Origin: Oscillospiraceae bacterium
GTDB taxonomy: Bacteria > Bacillota > Clostridia > UMGS1810
Direction of reading: 5' to 3'
Length of the DNA stretch: 64,000 bases
Assembly: GCA_015068975.1 (NCBI GenBank)
Contig: SVJM01000001.1
Location: 1-64,000, forward strand
Under the pieces are notes generated by a model. The model was not told where the DNA came from. It worked only from the letters and a program-made list of their open reading frames with translations, and ran no database searches. Made by a program: the position numbers and the translations under genes. Positions 18,733 to 29,932 of this stretch are shown here, piece after piece (positions within the stretch are counted from its first letter, which is position 1; the number at the start of each line of letters is the position of its first letter).

Positions 18733-21243
18733 ATGTTTGAAAATGAAAAGTTAATTAATGTAGAAATAAGTAATGAAATGAAAAAGTCTTACATTGATTA
18801 TGCCATGAGTGTTATCGTAGGAAGAGCACTTCCTGATGTAAGAGACGGTCTTAAGCCTGTACACAGAAGAATTCTTTATACTATGAATGAGGACAATCTG
18901 TTCCCTACTTCTGCGTACAGAAAGTGTGCTACTACCGTTGGTGACGTGCTTGGTAGATATCATCCACATGGTGATGCATCTGTATATGATGCACTTGTAA
19001 GACTTGCTCAGGACTTTACTATGAGATATCCTATGATTGACGGTCAGGGTAACTTTGGTTCTATTGACGGTGACCCTGCTGCTGCATACAGATATACAGA
19101 AGCAAGAATGAGCAAATATGCTATGCTTATGCTTCGTGATATAGAAAAAGAAACTGTGGATTATATGCCAAACTTTGATGAAACAAGAAAAGAGCCTGTG
19201 GTAGTTCCATCAAGAATACCCTCTCTTCTTATAAATGGTTCATCAGGTATAGCTGTTGGTATGGCTACCAATATTCCACCTCACAACCTTAATGAAGTAA
19301 TAGATGGTTGTATTGCTGCAATTGATAATCCTGATATTGATATTGATGGACTTATGGAATACATAAAGGGTCCTGACTTTCCAACTGCAGGTCTTATTAT
19401 GGGAAGAGCAGGTATCATTCAGGCTTACAATACCGGTAAAGGTAAAGTAATAATGAGAGCAAAAGCTGAAATTGATACAGACAAGGAAGGCAGAGAAAGA
19501 ATCATTGTTACAGAACTACCTTATCAGGTAAACAAGTCCTTACTTATACAGAGAATTGCAGAGCTTGTAAAAGATAAGAGAATCGAAGGAATATATGATT
19601 TAAGAGATGAATCCGACAAAGAAGGTATAAGAATTGTAATTGAGATAAAAAGAGATGCAAATGCAAATATTGTACTTAATAATCTCTACAAATTCTCATC
19701 TATGCAGGAATCCTTCGGTATAATTTTCTTAGCACTTGTTGATGGACAGCCAAAGATACTTAATCTTAAACAGATAATTGATAATTATATTAAGTTCCAG
19801 GAAGAAGTAATTGTAAGAAGAACAAAATTTGATCTTGAAAAAGCTGAAGCAAGAGCACATATTCTTGATGGATTAAAGATTGCCCTTGATAATATTGATG
19901 AAATCATTAAGATTATAAGATCTTCCTATAATGATGCAAAAGAAAAACTTATGGAAAGATTTGGTTTTTCAGAAATTCAGGCACAGTCTATCCTTGATAT
20001 GAGACTTGCAAGACTTCAGGGACTTGAAAAAGAAAAAATTGAGAATGAACTTAAGGATTTGAAAGAAAAAATCGAATATTATAAGAAAATTCTTAATGAT
20101 GAATCACTTGTTCTTCAGATTATAAAAGAAGAACTTACCGAAATCAAAGAAAAATTCGGTGATGAAAGAAGAACAGCTATCACAATGAATACTGATGATA
20201 TTGAAGATGAAGACTTGATAGAAGAAGAAAATAACGTTGTGACACTTACTCACTTTGGTTATATCAAGCGTCTTTCTACATCAGTTTATCGTTCTCAGCA
20301 CAGAGGTGGAAGAGGTGTTTCAGGTCTTAGTACCAGAAACGAGGACTATGTAGAAAAAATATTTACTACAAGCACTCATAATTACATTCTTTTCTTCACA
20401 AACAGAGGAAGAATGTATAAGATGAAGGCTTATCAGATACCTGAGTCAGGAAGAACTGCAAAAGGTCTTGCTATAGTAAATCTTCTTCCATTAGAACCTG
20501 AAGAAAAAATAACAGCAATGATTCCTTTGAGAGAATTCAGTGAAGAAAACAATCTTTGTATGATTACAAAGAAAGGTATCATTAAGAAAACTAACCTTGA
20601 TGAATACAATTCTCACAGAAAAGGCGGACTTATTGCTATAGGCTTAAGAGAAGATGATGAGCTTATCCATGTGGAAATAACAAATGGTGAAGATAATATT
20701 ATCATCGCTACCCATGATGGTCAGTGTATCCGCTTCAGAGAAAAGGATGCAAGATGTATGGGAAGAAATGCTACAGGTGTGCGAGGTATACTTCTAAATG
20801 ATGGGGACTATGTAATTGGTGCCTGTGTAGAAAAAGATGATCATACTCTCCTTTCTATTACAGAAAACGGATATGGTAAAAAGAGTGATATCTCCGAATT
20901 TAAGCTCCAGACCCGTGGCGGTAAGGGTGTAATGGGATACAGAATCACAGAAAAAACAGGCAAAGTAGCAGGAGTATCTATAGCAAAAGAAGATGATGAT
21001 GTTATGATGATAACATCAGAAGGTATCATTATAAGATGTGATGTGGCAGAAATAAGCAAATTTGGCAGAGCTACTCAGGGTGTAAGAGTAATGAAGCTTG
21101 AAGATGGTATAAGTATTGTTTCTACTACTATTGCAGAAAAAGAAGAAGATGAAGAAACAGAAGTAAATGATGAAGCTTCAACAGAAGAAAATTTGAATGA
21201 TGAAACAAATACAGAAGCTTTAGATACACCAACAGAAGAATAA
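18733..21243 (+). CDS. gyrA: DNA gyrase subunit A
   Basis: 836 residues. The catalytic tyrosine is Tyr121 in AAAYRYTEARM. The C-terminal beta-pinwheel carries a GyrA-box-like QHRGGRGVSGL and ends in a long acidic tail (EEDEETEVNDEASTEEN). At the quinolone-resistance position equivalent to Escherichia coli Ser83 this protein has alanine (HPHGDASVYDA, Ala82), as does Mycobacterium tuberculosis GyrA, which suggests intrinsically lower fluoroquinolone susceptibility. It ends at a terminator at 21261. Confidence 0.98.
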   Translation: MFENEKLINVEISNEMKKSYIDYAMSVIVGRALPDVRDGLKPVHRRILYTMNEDNLFPTSAYRKCATTVGDVLGRYHPHGDASVYDALVRLAQDFTMRYPMIDGQGNFGSIDGDPAAAYRYTEARMSKYAMLMLRDIEKETVDYMPNFDETRKEPVVVPSRIPSLLINGSSGIAVGMATNIPPHNLNEVIDGCIAAIDNPDIDIDGLMEYIKGPDFPTAGLIMGRAGIIQAYNTGKGKVIMRAKAEIDTDKEGRERIIVTELPYQVNKSLLIQRIAELVKDKRIEGIYDLRDESDKEGIRIVIEIKRDANANIVLNNLYKFSSMQESFGIIFLALVDGQPKILNLKQIIDNYIKFQEEVIVRRTKFDLEKAEARAHILDGLKIALDNIDEIIKIIRSSYNDAKEKLMERFGFSEIQAQSILDMRLARLQGLEKEKIENELKDLKEKIEYYKKILNDESLVLQIIKEELTEIKEKFGDERRTAITMNTDDIEDEDLIEEENNVVTLTHFGYIKRLSTSVYRSQHRGGRGVSGLSTRNEDYVEKIFTTSTHNYILFFTNRGRMYKMKAYQIPESGRTAKGLAIVNLLPLEPEEKITAMIPLREFSEENNLCMITKKGIIKKTNLDEYNSHRKGGLIAIGLREDDELIHVEITNGEDNIIIATHDGQCIRFREKDARCMGRNATGVRGILLNDGDYVIGACVEKDDHTLLSITENGYGKKSDISEFKLQTRGGKGVMGYRITEKTGKVAGVSIAKEDDDVMMITSEGIIIRCDVAEISKFGRATQGVRVMKLEDGISIVSTTIAEKEEDEETEVNDEASTEENLNDETNTEALDTPTEE

Positions 21244-21260
21244 TTTATAATAAGTAATAA

Positions 21261-21300
21261 ATATCTCATTAGTCAATCAGATTAATGAGATATTTTTTTT
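21261..21300 (+). terminator. Terminator after gyrA
   Basis: ATATCTCATTA (21261-21271) pairs perfectly with TAATGAGATAT (21283-21293), followed by a run of Ts. It ends the dnaN-gyrA gene cluster. Confidence 0.9.
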
Positions 21301-21431
21301 ATAATTGTAAGAATATTTAACATAAAAAATATAATTATTATATGATATTACGTACAATATAACAAATATAATTATATAATATATGATATATAGTATATAA
21401 TATAAAAATAATATGATTTAATATTATTAAA

Positions 21432-21447
21432 TGTTCTACGTGGAACA
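21432..21447 (+). promoter_or_regulatory. parS: parS-like centromere site 1
   Basis: TGTTCTACGTGGAACA, a 16-base near-palindrome matching the Firmicute ParB-binding consensus TGTTCCACGTGGAACA at all but one position. It lies upstream of parA in a 307-base A+T-rich gap that otherwise holds only the gyrA terminator and site 2. Confidence 0.85.
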
Positions 21448-21483
21448 ATAAATGTAAATAATTTATAAAATTATTAAAAAAAG

Positions 21484-21499
21484 TGTTCCATGTGGAACA
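21484..21499 (+). promoter_or_regulatory. parS: parS-like centromere site 2
   Basis: TGTTCCATGTGGAACA, 36 bases downstream of site 1 and 52 bases before the parA start. It is one base different from TGTTCCACGTGGAACA. Confidence 0.85.
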
Positions 21500-21550
21500 T
21501 TTTTGTGTTATAATTTAAAAAGTAAATAATAAATAAAAAGGAAGGTTATT

Positions 21551-22315
21551 ATGGGAAAAGTAATTGCTCTTGCTAACCAAAAGGGAGGCGTAGGAAAAAC
21601 AACATCAACCATTAACTTAAGTGCTGCTCTGGGTATCAAAAACAAAATGGTCCTTCTGATAGACCTGGATCCTCAGGGAAATGCTACAAGCGGTGTGGGA
21701 ATAGATAAGGAAGAAGTAGAATATTCAATATATGATGTTCTTATCAATGAAGTGGATATAAATGATGCTATTGTTAAGACAGAATGTAAAAACCTTGATC
21801 TTTGTCCATCAAATATACAGCTTGCAGGGGCAGAAATAGAAATGGTAGACATAGAAGAGAGAGAATTTATATTTAAGAAAGCTCTTGAAAAAATAAGAAA
21901 CAAGTATGATTATATTCTTATAGACTGTCCCCCATCATTGGGACTTCTTACTCTCAATGCTTTTGTGGCGGTAGATACTATTCTTATACCTATTCAGTGT
22001 GAATATTATGCACTGGAAGGATTGAGTCAGCTTATCAAGACTATAAAAGAAATTAAAAAGTCACTGAATAAGGAGCTTGATCTTGAAGGTGTACTTCTTA
22101 CAATGTTTGATTCACGTACAAATCTCTCTGTACAGGTAGCTGAAGAAGTAAAAAAATACTATCCGGACAAGCTATATAAGTCTGTAATACCACGAAATGT
22201 AAGACTTAGCGAGGCTCCAAGCTACGGAATGAGTATATTTGAATATGATAAGCACTCTAAGGGTGCAAATAGCTATCTTTCATTGGCAAAAGAAGTTATA
22301 AAAAGAAATAAATAA
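21551..22315 (+). CDS. parA: Chromosome partitioning ATPase ParA (Soj)
   Basis: 254-residue MinD/ParA-type ATPase with the deviant Walker A KGGVGKTTSTINL at residue 11, DLDPQGNATSG, and YILIDCPPSLGLLTLNA. It works with ParB and parS in chromosome segregation and also modulates DnaA in Bacillus. Ribosome binding site AAGGAAGG. parB follows after 17 bases, and parS-like sites flank the pair. Confidence 0.97.
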   Translation: MGKVIALANQKGGVGKTTSTINLSAALGIKNKMVLLIDLDPQGNATSGVGIDKEEVEYSIYDVLINEVDINDAIVKTECKNLDLCPSNIQLAGAEIEMVDIEEREFIFKKALEKIRNKYDYILIDCPPSLGLLTLNAFVAVDTILIPIQCEYYALEGLSQLIKTIKEIKKSLNKELDLEGVLLTMFDSRTNLSVQVAEEVKKYYPDKLYKSVIPRNVRLSEAPSYGMSIFEYDKHSKGANSYLSLAKEVIKRNK

Positions 22316-22332
22316 TATAAAGGAGAATAAAA

Positions 22333-23178
22333 ATGGCTAAAAAAGGACTTGGAAAAGGACTTGGTTCTCTTATATCTGTATCAGAAGAGGTAAATAATGA
22401 AGGAATAGTAGAAATCAAACTTACAGAAATAGAACCAAATAAAGAACAACCAAGAGAAGTATTTGATGAAGAAAAGCTTATAGACCTTGCAGAATCTATT
22501 AAGGAACACGGTGTAATATCCCCTATTATAGTAAAAAAAGAAAAGAATGGATATTATAAGATAATAGCCGGAGAAAGACGCTGGAGAGCATCAAAAATGG
22601 CTAAAATAAGCACAATTCCTGCAATAATCAAGGATTTTGAAGATGAAAAAGCCTACGAAATAGCTCTTATAGAAAATCTGCAGCGTCAGGATCTTAATCC
22701 TATTGAAGAAGCAAAGGGATATAAGAGACTTATGGAAGAGTTCAATCTTACTCAGGAAGCAGTTTCTCAGAAGGTAAGTAAGGCAAGAAGTCAGATTGCA
22801 AACTCATTAAGGCTTCTTAATCTTCCAAAAGCAGCATTTAGTCTTTTAGAATCAGGCAAAATCTCTGTAGGACATGCAAAAGTTCTCCTTTCTATAGAAA
22901 ATACAGACAGAATTGAAGAACTGGCAGAGCTTGTTGCAGAAAAAGGAATAACTGTCAGAGAATTGGAAAAGCTTGTATCATCATCAAAAAGAGAAAGAAA
23001 AGAGAAAAAAGAAGATCTTGATACAAAACTTGCTTTTATAGATTTTGAAAAAAGGGCAAGTGATACACTTGGAACAAAAGTAAAAATCCACAGTGGAAAG
23101 AAAAAAGGAAAAATAGAGATAGAATATTACGGATACGAAGATTTAGAAAGAATATTTAAAATTATCGAAAATTCGTAA
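22333..23178 (+). CDS. parB: Chromosome partitioning protein ParB (Spo0J)
   Basis: 281 residues. The ParB/Srx CTPase domain has IAGERRWRASKMA and the ENLQRQDLNPIEEAKGYKRL segment. The HTH region follows (TQEAVSQKVSKARSQIANSLRLLNLP), then a C-terminal dimerisation domain. It binds parS sites such as those at 21432, 21484 and 23332. The N-terminus MAKKGLGKGLGSLI is the typical ParA-stimulating start. Confidence 0.97.
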   Translation: MAKKGLGKGLGSLISVSEEVNNEGIVEIKLTEIEPNKEQPREVFDEEKLIDLAESIKEHGVISPIIVKKEKNGYYKIIAGERRWRASKMAKISTIPAIIKDFEDEKAYEIALIENLQRQDLNPIEEAKGYKRLMEEFNLTQEAVSQKVSKARSQIANSLRLLNLPKAAFSLLESGKISVGHAKVLLSIENTDRIEELAELVAEKGITVRELEKLVSSSKRERKEKKEDLDTKLAFIDFEKRASDTLGTKVKIHSGKKKGKIEIEYYGYEDLERIFKIIENS

Positions 23179-23331
23179 AAAAAGTGACCTCTGAAATCCC
23201 TTTTTGTGAGATTTTTGGAACAAAAAGGTGTAATTATATTAAAATATGATAATTGTTGTTACAAATAAAAAATAAGGATATTATTGATATACAACAATTT
23301 TTGATGAAAAAATAATAGTTTTAGGACAAAA

Positions 23332-23347
23332 TGTTCCATGTGGAACA
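23332..23347 (+). promoter_or_regulatory. parS: parS-like centromere site 3
   Basis: TGTTCCATGTGGAACA, identical to site 2, located between parB and the following gene. Confidence 0.85.
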
Positions 23348-23361
23348 ATTAAGGTGAAGAA

Positions 23362-23787
23362 ATGAATATTAATATTAACTCAAAAACTGTAAAAAGATTA
23401 ATAGTACCTGCTTTGATATTAATCCTCATAATTATATGTGTTGAAATCAAAGAAAACTCTATGGAAGATAAATTTGCAGTTACTATATCTTCTATGAATG
23501 AAGAAAAACAAAACTTAAATGAAAAGATTAATTCATTGGAAGAAGAACTAAAGAAAGCCCGTGAAGAAAACGGACATATGTCAAATCAGTTAAGAAATGC
23601 AAAAGAAAATATGGCAGACTCAGGCAGACTTGTGAAGGATAATGATGACAGACTTATAATAGAAGCATATGATCTTTATCTGGAAGGCAAGGTAAAAGAA
23701 GCTCAAAAAAAGGTAGAAGTCCTTGATACTACATATCTGACTGAACTTCAGCTTCATATCTATAAGCAGATTATGATTGATAAATAA
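23362..23787 (+). CDS. Hypothetical single-pass membrane protein with coiled coil
   Basis: 141 residues. It has one N-terminal membrane segment (IVPALILILIIICVEI, about residues 14-29), then a strongly charged heptad-rich coiled coil (about residues 45-90) and a C-terminal helical part resembling a degenerate repeat motif (EAYDLYLEGKVKEAQKKVEVL). I recognise no named family. Its position after parAB and parS site 3 and before polA gives no firm clue to function. The start ATG follows AAGGTGAAGAA. Confidence 0.75.
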   Translation: MNININSKTVKRLIVPALILILIIICVEIKENSMEDKFAVTISSMNEEKQNLNEKINSLEEELKKAREENGHMSNQLRNAKENMADSGRLVKDNDDRLIIEAYDLYLEGKVKEAQKKVEVLDTTYLTELQLHIYKQIMIDK

Positions 23788-23864
23788 AACATAAAAAAAG
23801 GCTCAACAGAGCCAAAAAATGACCATACAACCATCTTTTGAATGTATGTGGAAAGGAATCATAA

Positions 23865-26486
23865 ATGAAAAAATTTCTCATTATTGACGGAAACAGTATC
23901 ATAAACAGAGCCTTCTACGGAATAAGACTTTTGTCAAACAAACACGGTCTTTTTACAAATGGAATATACGGGTTTTTGAATATTATGTTCAAAAATATAG
24001 ATGAAATAAATCCTGATTATATTGCCGTTTCTTTTGATTTAAAAAAGCCAACCTTCAGACACAAGATGTATTCTGAATATAAGGCTCAGCGTAAGCCTAT
24101 GCCTGAGGAACTGAGAATGCAGCTTCCTGTGCTCAAAGAGGTTCTTTCTGCCATGAATATATATATTATGGAAAAGGAAGGCTACGAGGCTGACGATATA
24201 ATAGGTACAGTATCAAGAATATGTGACGAAAGTGATGTAGAATGTCTGATTCTTACAGGAGATAAGGATGATTTGCAGCTTGCAAGCAACAATACAAAAG
24301 TCCTTCTTACTGTTACAAAAGGCGGCAATACAACTGTTACAGTCTGCGACGAAAAAGAAGTTTACGAAAGATACACCGTCACACCGTCACAGTTCATAGA
24401 TGTGAAGGGACTTATGGGAGATACATCTGATAATATACCCGGTGTAAAGGGAATAGGCGAAAAAACCGCCATGAATCTTATCAATCAGTACAAATCAATT
24501 GAAGGTGTGTATGAAAATATAGATGAAATAAAGGGAGCAACTGCCACTAAGCTTAAAGAAGGGGAAAAAATGGCTTATTTAAGCAAAAAACTCTGTACTA
24601 TTGACAGATATGTTCCACTGGATTTCACTATAGAAGATGCAATTACAAAGAAATATGATGATGAAAAACTTGAAAAATTGTTTATAAATCTGGAGTTTTC
24701 ATCATTTATGGGAAGGATAAACAAGGATGAAATAAAGACCACCCTTCAGCTTCTTCCATGTGAAAAAAATAATGAAAAAATAGATATTTCAGAGAAATTA
24801 ATATACAAAATTTATACTGTAAATGATGAAATATACGCATTGGCATATATTAGAAATGGTATAATTAATTATATGATTAACGATATTACGTTAACAAGCC
24901 CTGTAAAAGATGTTATAAAAGATGTATTTGAAAGTGAAAATACAGAAAAAATATCTTCGGGTATAAAAGAAGATATTGTCCTTCTTAATTCCATGGGTAT
25001 TGATTATGCAGATAACTATTTTGACACAAAAGTATGTGCTTATGTTATAAATCCTTCCAGAAACAGCTACGAAATATGTGAAAACTGCCGCGACACCCTT
25101 GAAATTGACATTTTAAACATAGATGATATGCTTGGTAAGGGTGCAAAACGCAAAGAAATAAACACACTCTCTAAAGAAGATTTTGAGAGTCTTATTTCAA
25201 ATGAGCTGACAGCACTTAGTATGTTATATGAAAAACAAAAGGAAATTATAGAAGAAAATAATCAGCATAATCTTCTCTACAATATAGAATTGCCTCTTAC
25301 TAAGGTACTTGCAAGTATGGAAGAGGAAGGCTTTATGGTAAATAAAGATGAGCTTCTGGAATTCAGCGAAATGCTCAAAGGAAAAATAGATGTACTTGAG
25401 AAGGAAATATATGAGATTGCAGGAGAAGAATTCAATATTCTTTCTCCTAAGCAACTTGGTGTGATTCTTTTTGAAAAAATGGAGCTTCCTGTAGTCAAAA
25501 AGACCAAAACAGGCTATTCTACAGATGCAGATGTACTTGAAAAGCTTAAAATCCACAGCCCTGTGGTAGAAAAAGTCATTGAATACAGAAAGCTTACAAA
25601 GCTTAAAAGCACCTATGCAGACGGACTCAGTGAAGTAATAAATCCATATGACAAAAAGATACATTCCAAATTTAATCAGACAGTGACAATGACCGGCAGA
25701 ATCAGCTCAACAGAGCCAAATCTTCAAAACATACCAATGAGGTCGGAATTAGGCAGAGAAATACGAAAAATGTTTGTGCCTACAGACAGTGACCGTATAC
25801 TTGTGGATGCAGACTATTCTCAGATAGAGTTAAGAATCCTGGCTCATATAGCAGATGATGAGATAATGATCAATGCATTTAAAAACAACGTAGACATACA
25901 CACTACTACTGCTATGAATGTGTTTGGTCTTAAGGAAGAAGAAATAACACCTCTTGTTCGAACAAGAGCCAAGGCGGTAAATTTCGGTATTGTATACGGT
26001 ATGGGATCCTTTTCTCTTGCACAGGATCTTGGTATTACAAATAAAGAAGCAAAGGCTTATATTGACGGATATTTTGAAAAGTACAAAAATGTAAAAAAAT
26101 TTATGTCAGATGTAATAGAAGAAGGTAAAGAAAAGGGCTTTGTGGAGACACTTTTCGGTCGAAAAAGATATCTTCCTGAGCTGAGAAGCTCAAATTTCAT
26201 CCAGAGAAGTGCCGCTGAGAGAATGGCAATGAATACGCCTATTCAGGGAAGTGCAGCAGATATTATAAAGATAGCAATGGTGAAGGTATATAAGGCGCTT
26301 AAAGAAAACAACCTTAAGTCAAAGCTTATCCTTCAGGTACACGATGAATTGATTATAGAAGCATACAAGGACGAAGAAGAAACAGTAAAGAAGCTTCTTA
26401 AGGAATGTATGGAATCAGCCTGTGAAATGAAGGTACCATTATCTGCAGAGGTAGGAAGCGGAGAAAGCTGGTATCTGGCACACTAA
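23865..26486 (+). CDS. polA: DNA polymerase I
   Basis: 873 residues. The 5'-nuclease domain (about 1-290) begins FLIIDGNSIINRAFYG and has KGLMGDTSDNIPGVKGIGEKTA. A middle 3'-5' exonuclease-like domain (about 300-480) lacks the FDTET metal-binding motif and is probably inactive, as in Bacillus. The polymerase domain has motif A VDADYSQIELRILAHI, motif B RTRAKAVNFGIVYGMG and motif C LQVHDELIIEA. It acts in Okazaki fragment processing and repair. It is followed after 16 bases by coaE. Confidence 0.97.
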   Translation: MKKFLIIDGNSIINRAFYGIRLLSNKHGLFTNGIYGFLNIMFKNIDEINPDYIAVSFDLKKPTFRHKMYSEYKAQRKPMPEELRMQLPVLKEVLSAMNIYIMEKEGYEADDIIGTVSRICDESDVECLILTGDKDDLQLASNNTKVLLTVTKGGNTTVTVCDEKEVYERYTVTPSQFIDVKGLMGDTSDNIPGVKGIGEKTAMNLINQYKSIEGVYENIDEIKGATATKLKEGEKMAYLSKKLCTIDRYVPLDFTIEDAITKKYDDEKLEKLFINLEFSSFMGRINKDEIKTTLQLLPCEKNNEKIDISEKLIYKIYTVNDEIYALAYIRNGIINYMINDITLTSPVKDVIKDVFESENTEKISSGIKEDIVLLNSMGIDYADNYFDTKVCAYVINPSRNSYEICENCRDTLEIDILNIDDMLGKGAKRKEINTLSKEDFESLISNELTALSMLYEKQKEIIEENNQHNLLYNIELPLTKVLASMEEEGFMVNKDELLEFSEMLKGKIDVLEKEIYEIAGEEFNILSPKQLGVILFEKMELPVVKKTKTGYSTDADVLEKLKIHSPVVEKVIEYRKLTKLKSTYADGLSEVINPYDKKIHSKFNQTVTMTGRISSTEPNLQNIPMRSELGREIRKMFVPTDSDRILVDADYSQIELRILAHIADDEIMINAFKNNVDIHTTTAMNVFGLKEEEITPLVRTRAKAVNFGIVYGMGSFSLAQDLGITNKEAKAYIDGYFEKYKNVKKFMSDVIEEGKEKGFVETLFGRKRYLPELRSSNFIQRSAAERMAMNTPIQGSAADIIKIAMVKVYKALKENNLKSKLILQVHDELIIEAYKDEEETVKKLLKECMESACEMKVPLSAEVGSGESWYLAH

Positions 26487-26502
26487 AGAAGGGAAAATAC
26501 TT

Positions 26503-27066
26503 ATGATAATAGGAATAACAGGTAATTCCGGTGCAGGCAAAAGCTATGTATCAGATATTATTTCACAATATGGCTTCAAAAAGATAGATATGGACAAAAT
26601 AGCTCACTCAATTTATGAAAAGAGACCTGATTGTCTTATGGAAATCAGAGAAAATTTCGGAGATGAGGTGTTTAGCGGAGAAACACTTTTGAGAAAGGCT
26701 CTGGGAGAGATAGTTTTTACTGACAAAAACAAACTGGAATTATTAAATGAAATCACGCATAAATATATAATGGAGGAAGCAAAGAAGGAAATGAACCAAG
26801 AAAACATCCTTCTTGATGCTCCCGTACTTATTGACACAAAATTTGAAAAATTGTGTGAAAAAATAATTCTTGTAACAAGTGATACTGATACAAAAATAAA
26901 GAGAATTATGGCAAGGGATAATATATCCTATGAATATGCTATGAATAGAATAAAATCACAACCTGACGAGACATATTTATCCACAAAATGCCACTATATT
27001 GTGGATAATTCCGAAGGTCATGATGTAAAAAAAGCAGTGGAAGAAATCATAAAGAAATTACAATAA
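26503..27066 (+). CDS. coaE: Dephospho-CoA kinase
   Basis: 187 residues. P-loop GITGNSGAGKSYVSDI is at the N-terminus; DMDKIAHSIYE and the CoA-domain pattern DAPVLIDTKFEKLCEKIILV follow. It phosphorylates dephospho-CoA in the last step of coenzyme A synthesis. The polA-coaE order is common in Firmicutes. Confidence 0.95.
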   Translation: MIIGITGNSGAGKSYVSDIISQYGFKKIDMDKIAHSIYEKRPDCLMEIRENFGDEVFSGETLLRKALGEIVFTDKNKLELLNEITHKYIMEEAKKEMNQENILLDAPVLIDTKFEKLCEKIILVTSDTDTKIKRIMARDNISYEYAMNRIKSQPDETYLSTKCHYIVDNSEGHDVKKAVEEIIKKLQ

Positions 27067-27082
27067 AGGATATAACATATTT

Positions 27083-27640
27083 ATGAAAAAACTTACAAAA
27101 ATTATTATTGTCATATTAATACTTATTGTGGTGATAGAGCCTGCAAGAGACAGTGTGCTCAAGCTCTTTTATCCTGATGAGTATAGTTTTTATATAGACA
27201 AATACAGCCACAAATATGACCTTGACAGATATCTTGTAATGGGACTTATAAGTGTAGAGAGTAGCTACAATCCTGATGCAGTAAGCGAAAAAGGTGCCAA
27301 AGGTCTTATGCAGATAACAGAGGATACAGCCAAATGGTGTATACAAAAGTTTGATATTGATGCCACATTGGAAAACTACACAGAACCAAAGGAAAATATA
27401 GAGATAGGATGTGCATATCTTAATTATCTTTTTGAAAGGTTTGAAGATAATAAAAAAAACACCCTTGCAGCATACAATGCCGGTATGGGAAATGTGGAAA
27501 AATGGCTTAATGATCCTGAGTATTCAAAGGACAAATTAACCCTTTCAAAGATTCCCTTTAAGGAAACCGCAGAGTATGTTCAAAAGGTAGAAAAAAGAGA
27601 AGAAATATATAAAGACTTATATGAAAAAAAGGAGCAGTGA
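27083..27640 (+). CDS. Lytic transglycosylase (SLT family)
   Basis: 185 residues with an N-terminal membrane anchor/signal segment (LTKIIIVILILIVVI) and a Slt-type lysozyme-like domain. The catalytic Glu is in MGLISVESSYNPDAVS; GAKGLMQITEDTAKW and NTLAAYNAGMGNVEKWL follow. It cleaves peptidoglycan glycan strands at the outer membrane face. coaE followed by an slt gene is a recurrent pairing in Clostridia. Its stop codon lies inside the loop of the terminator hairpin. Confidence 0.93.
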   Translation: MKKLTKIIIVILILIVVIEPARDSVLKLFYPDEYSFYIDKYSHKYDLDRYLVMGLISVESSYNPDAVSEKGAKGLMQITEDTAKWCIQKFDIDATLENYTEPKENIEIGCAYLNYLFERFEDNKKNTLAAYNAGMGNVEKWLNDPEYSKDKLTLSKIPFKETAEYVQKVEKREEIYKDLYEKKEQ

Positions 27641-27653
27641 TGCTCCTTTTTTT
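27631..27653 (+). terminator. Bidirectional terminator between convergent genes
   Basis: GGAGCA-GTGA-TGCTCC followed by seven Ts on the plus strand, with an equivalent T-run on the minus strand. It serves both the polA-coaE-slt run and tgt, which converge here. The slt stop codon TGA is in the loop. Confidence 0.9.
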
Positions 27654-27659
27654 GTATAA

Positions 27660-28790
<1,131 letters not shown>

Positions 28791-28878
28791 TTATATTTTC
28801 CTCTCAAAATCTGTCTTAAATGGTTATATGATGATACCATACCTATTCCCTATTACTTATTACTTTGTTTATTTGCAT

Positions 28879-29904
28879 TCAGCAAATAAACATCGCATCG
28901 CCGAATGAAAAAAATCTGTATCTTTCTTCCACAGCGATTTTGTATGCATTATCTATATTTTCTTTGCCTGCAAGACTTGATACAAGCATCAGAAGGGTTG
29001 ATTCAGGAAGGTGGAAGTTTGTGATAAGACAATCCACAATCTTAAATTTGTATGGTGGATATATAAATATCTCAGTATTTCCGCATTCTTCCTTTAGTAT
29101 ACCATCCTGGTCAGCTACTGTTTCAAGCACTCTTGTGCTTGTAGTACCTACGGATATTATTCTTCCGCCATTTCTTTTGGCATTATTTATTATATCCGCA
29201 TTTTCCTTATCTATAGAATAATACTCAGAATGCATTTTGTGTTTTGTCACATCATCCACCTTTACGGGACGAAACGTTCCAAGCCCCACATGGAGAGTGA
29301 TATATGCGATATTAACACCCATATTTTTTATTTCTTCCAGAAGCTCATTTGTGAAATGAAGTCCTGCTGTAGGTGCAGCTGCTGAGCCTTTTATCTTGGA
29401 ATATACGGTCTGATATCTCTCTTTATCTTCAAGCTTATGAGTAATATATGGTGGCAAAGGCATTTGTCCCAGCTTGTCAAGGACATTTTCGAACAAACCA
29501 TCATAATAAAACTCCACAAGTCTGTTTCCGCTGTCAAGCACATCTATGACCTTAGCCTTAAGCTCCCCATCTCCGAACTCCACTTCGCATCCCTTAAGGG
29601 CTCTTCTGCCCGGGCGGAGAATCACTTCCCATATATCCTTTTCTACACGTTTAAGAAGGAGAAATTCTATCTTTGCGCCTGTAGGTATCTTTGTGCCAAA
29701 AAGTCTGGCAGGGATTACTCTTGTGTTGTTAAGTACAAGACAGTCTCCTTTTTTCAGATAATCCTTGATATTTTTAAATATTTTGTGCTCTATATTACCG
29801 GTTTTTTTGTCAAGTACAAGAAGTCTTGAGCCTGAGCGGTCAGAGATAGGGTCCTGTGCTATAAGCTCCTCCGGTAATTCATAATAAAAATCCCTTGTTT
29901 TCAT
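28879..29904 (-). CDS. queA: S-adenosylmethionine:tRNA ribosyltransferase-isomerase QueA
   Basis: 341 residues. It starts [19 protein letters not shown] after AAAGGAC; an ATG 12 codons upstream lies inside the end of the spoIID gene and lacks a ribosome binding site. Conserved blocks are [25 protein letters not shown] and [11 protein letters not shown]. It transfers and isomerises the ribosyl moiety of S-adenosylmethionine onto preQ1-tRNA. It forms a queuosine operon with tgt. Confidence 0.96.
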   Translation of the reverse strand: MKTRDFYYELPEELIAQDPISDRSGSRLLVLDKKTGNIEHKIFKNIKDYLKKGDCLVLNNTRVIPARLFGTKIPTGAKIEFLLLKRVEKDIWEVILRPGRRALKGCEVEFGDGELKAKVIDVLDSGNRLVEFYYDGLFENVLDKLGQMPLPPYITHKLEDKERYQTVYSKIKGSAAAPTAGLHFTNELLEEIKNMGVNIAYITLHVGLGTFRPVKVDDVTKHKMHSEYYSIDKENADIINNAKRNGGRIISVGTTSTRVLETVADQDGILKEECGNTEIFIYPPYKFKIVDCLITNFHLPESTLLMLVSSLAGKENIDNAYKIAVEERYRFFSFGDAMFIC

Positions 29905-29932
29905 AAATATGTCCTTTCCAGAATGAATAAAT

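Noticed and set aside
23796-23820. GGCTC-AACA-GAGCC hairpin as a terminator before polA
   Set aside because: The stem is only five base pairs and is followed by As, not Ts, on the plus strand; a minus-strand role has no gene to serve.
25224-25664. A 146-codon ORF antisense to polA
   Set aside because: Fully overlaps a well-conserved gene; rich in Phe, Tyr, Ile and Lys as expected from the antisense of an A+T-rich gene.
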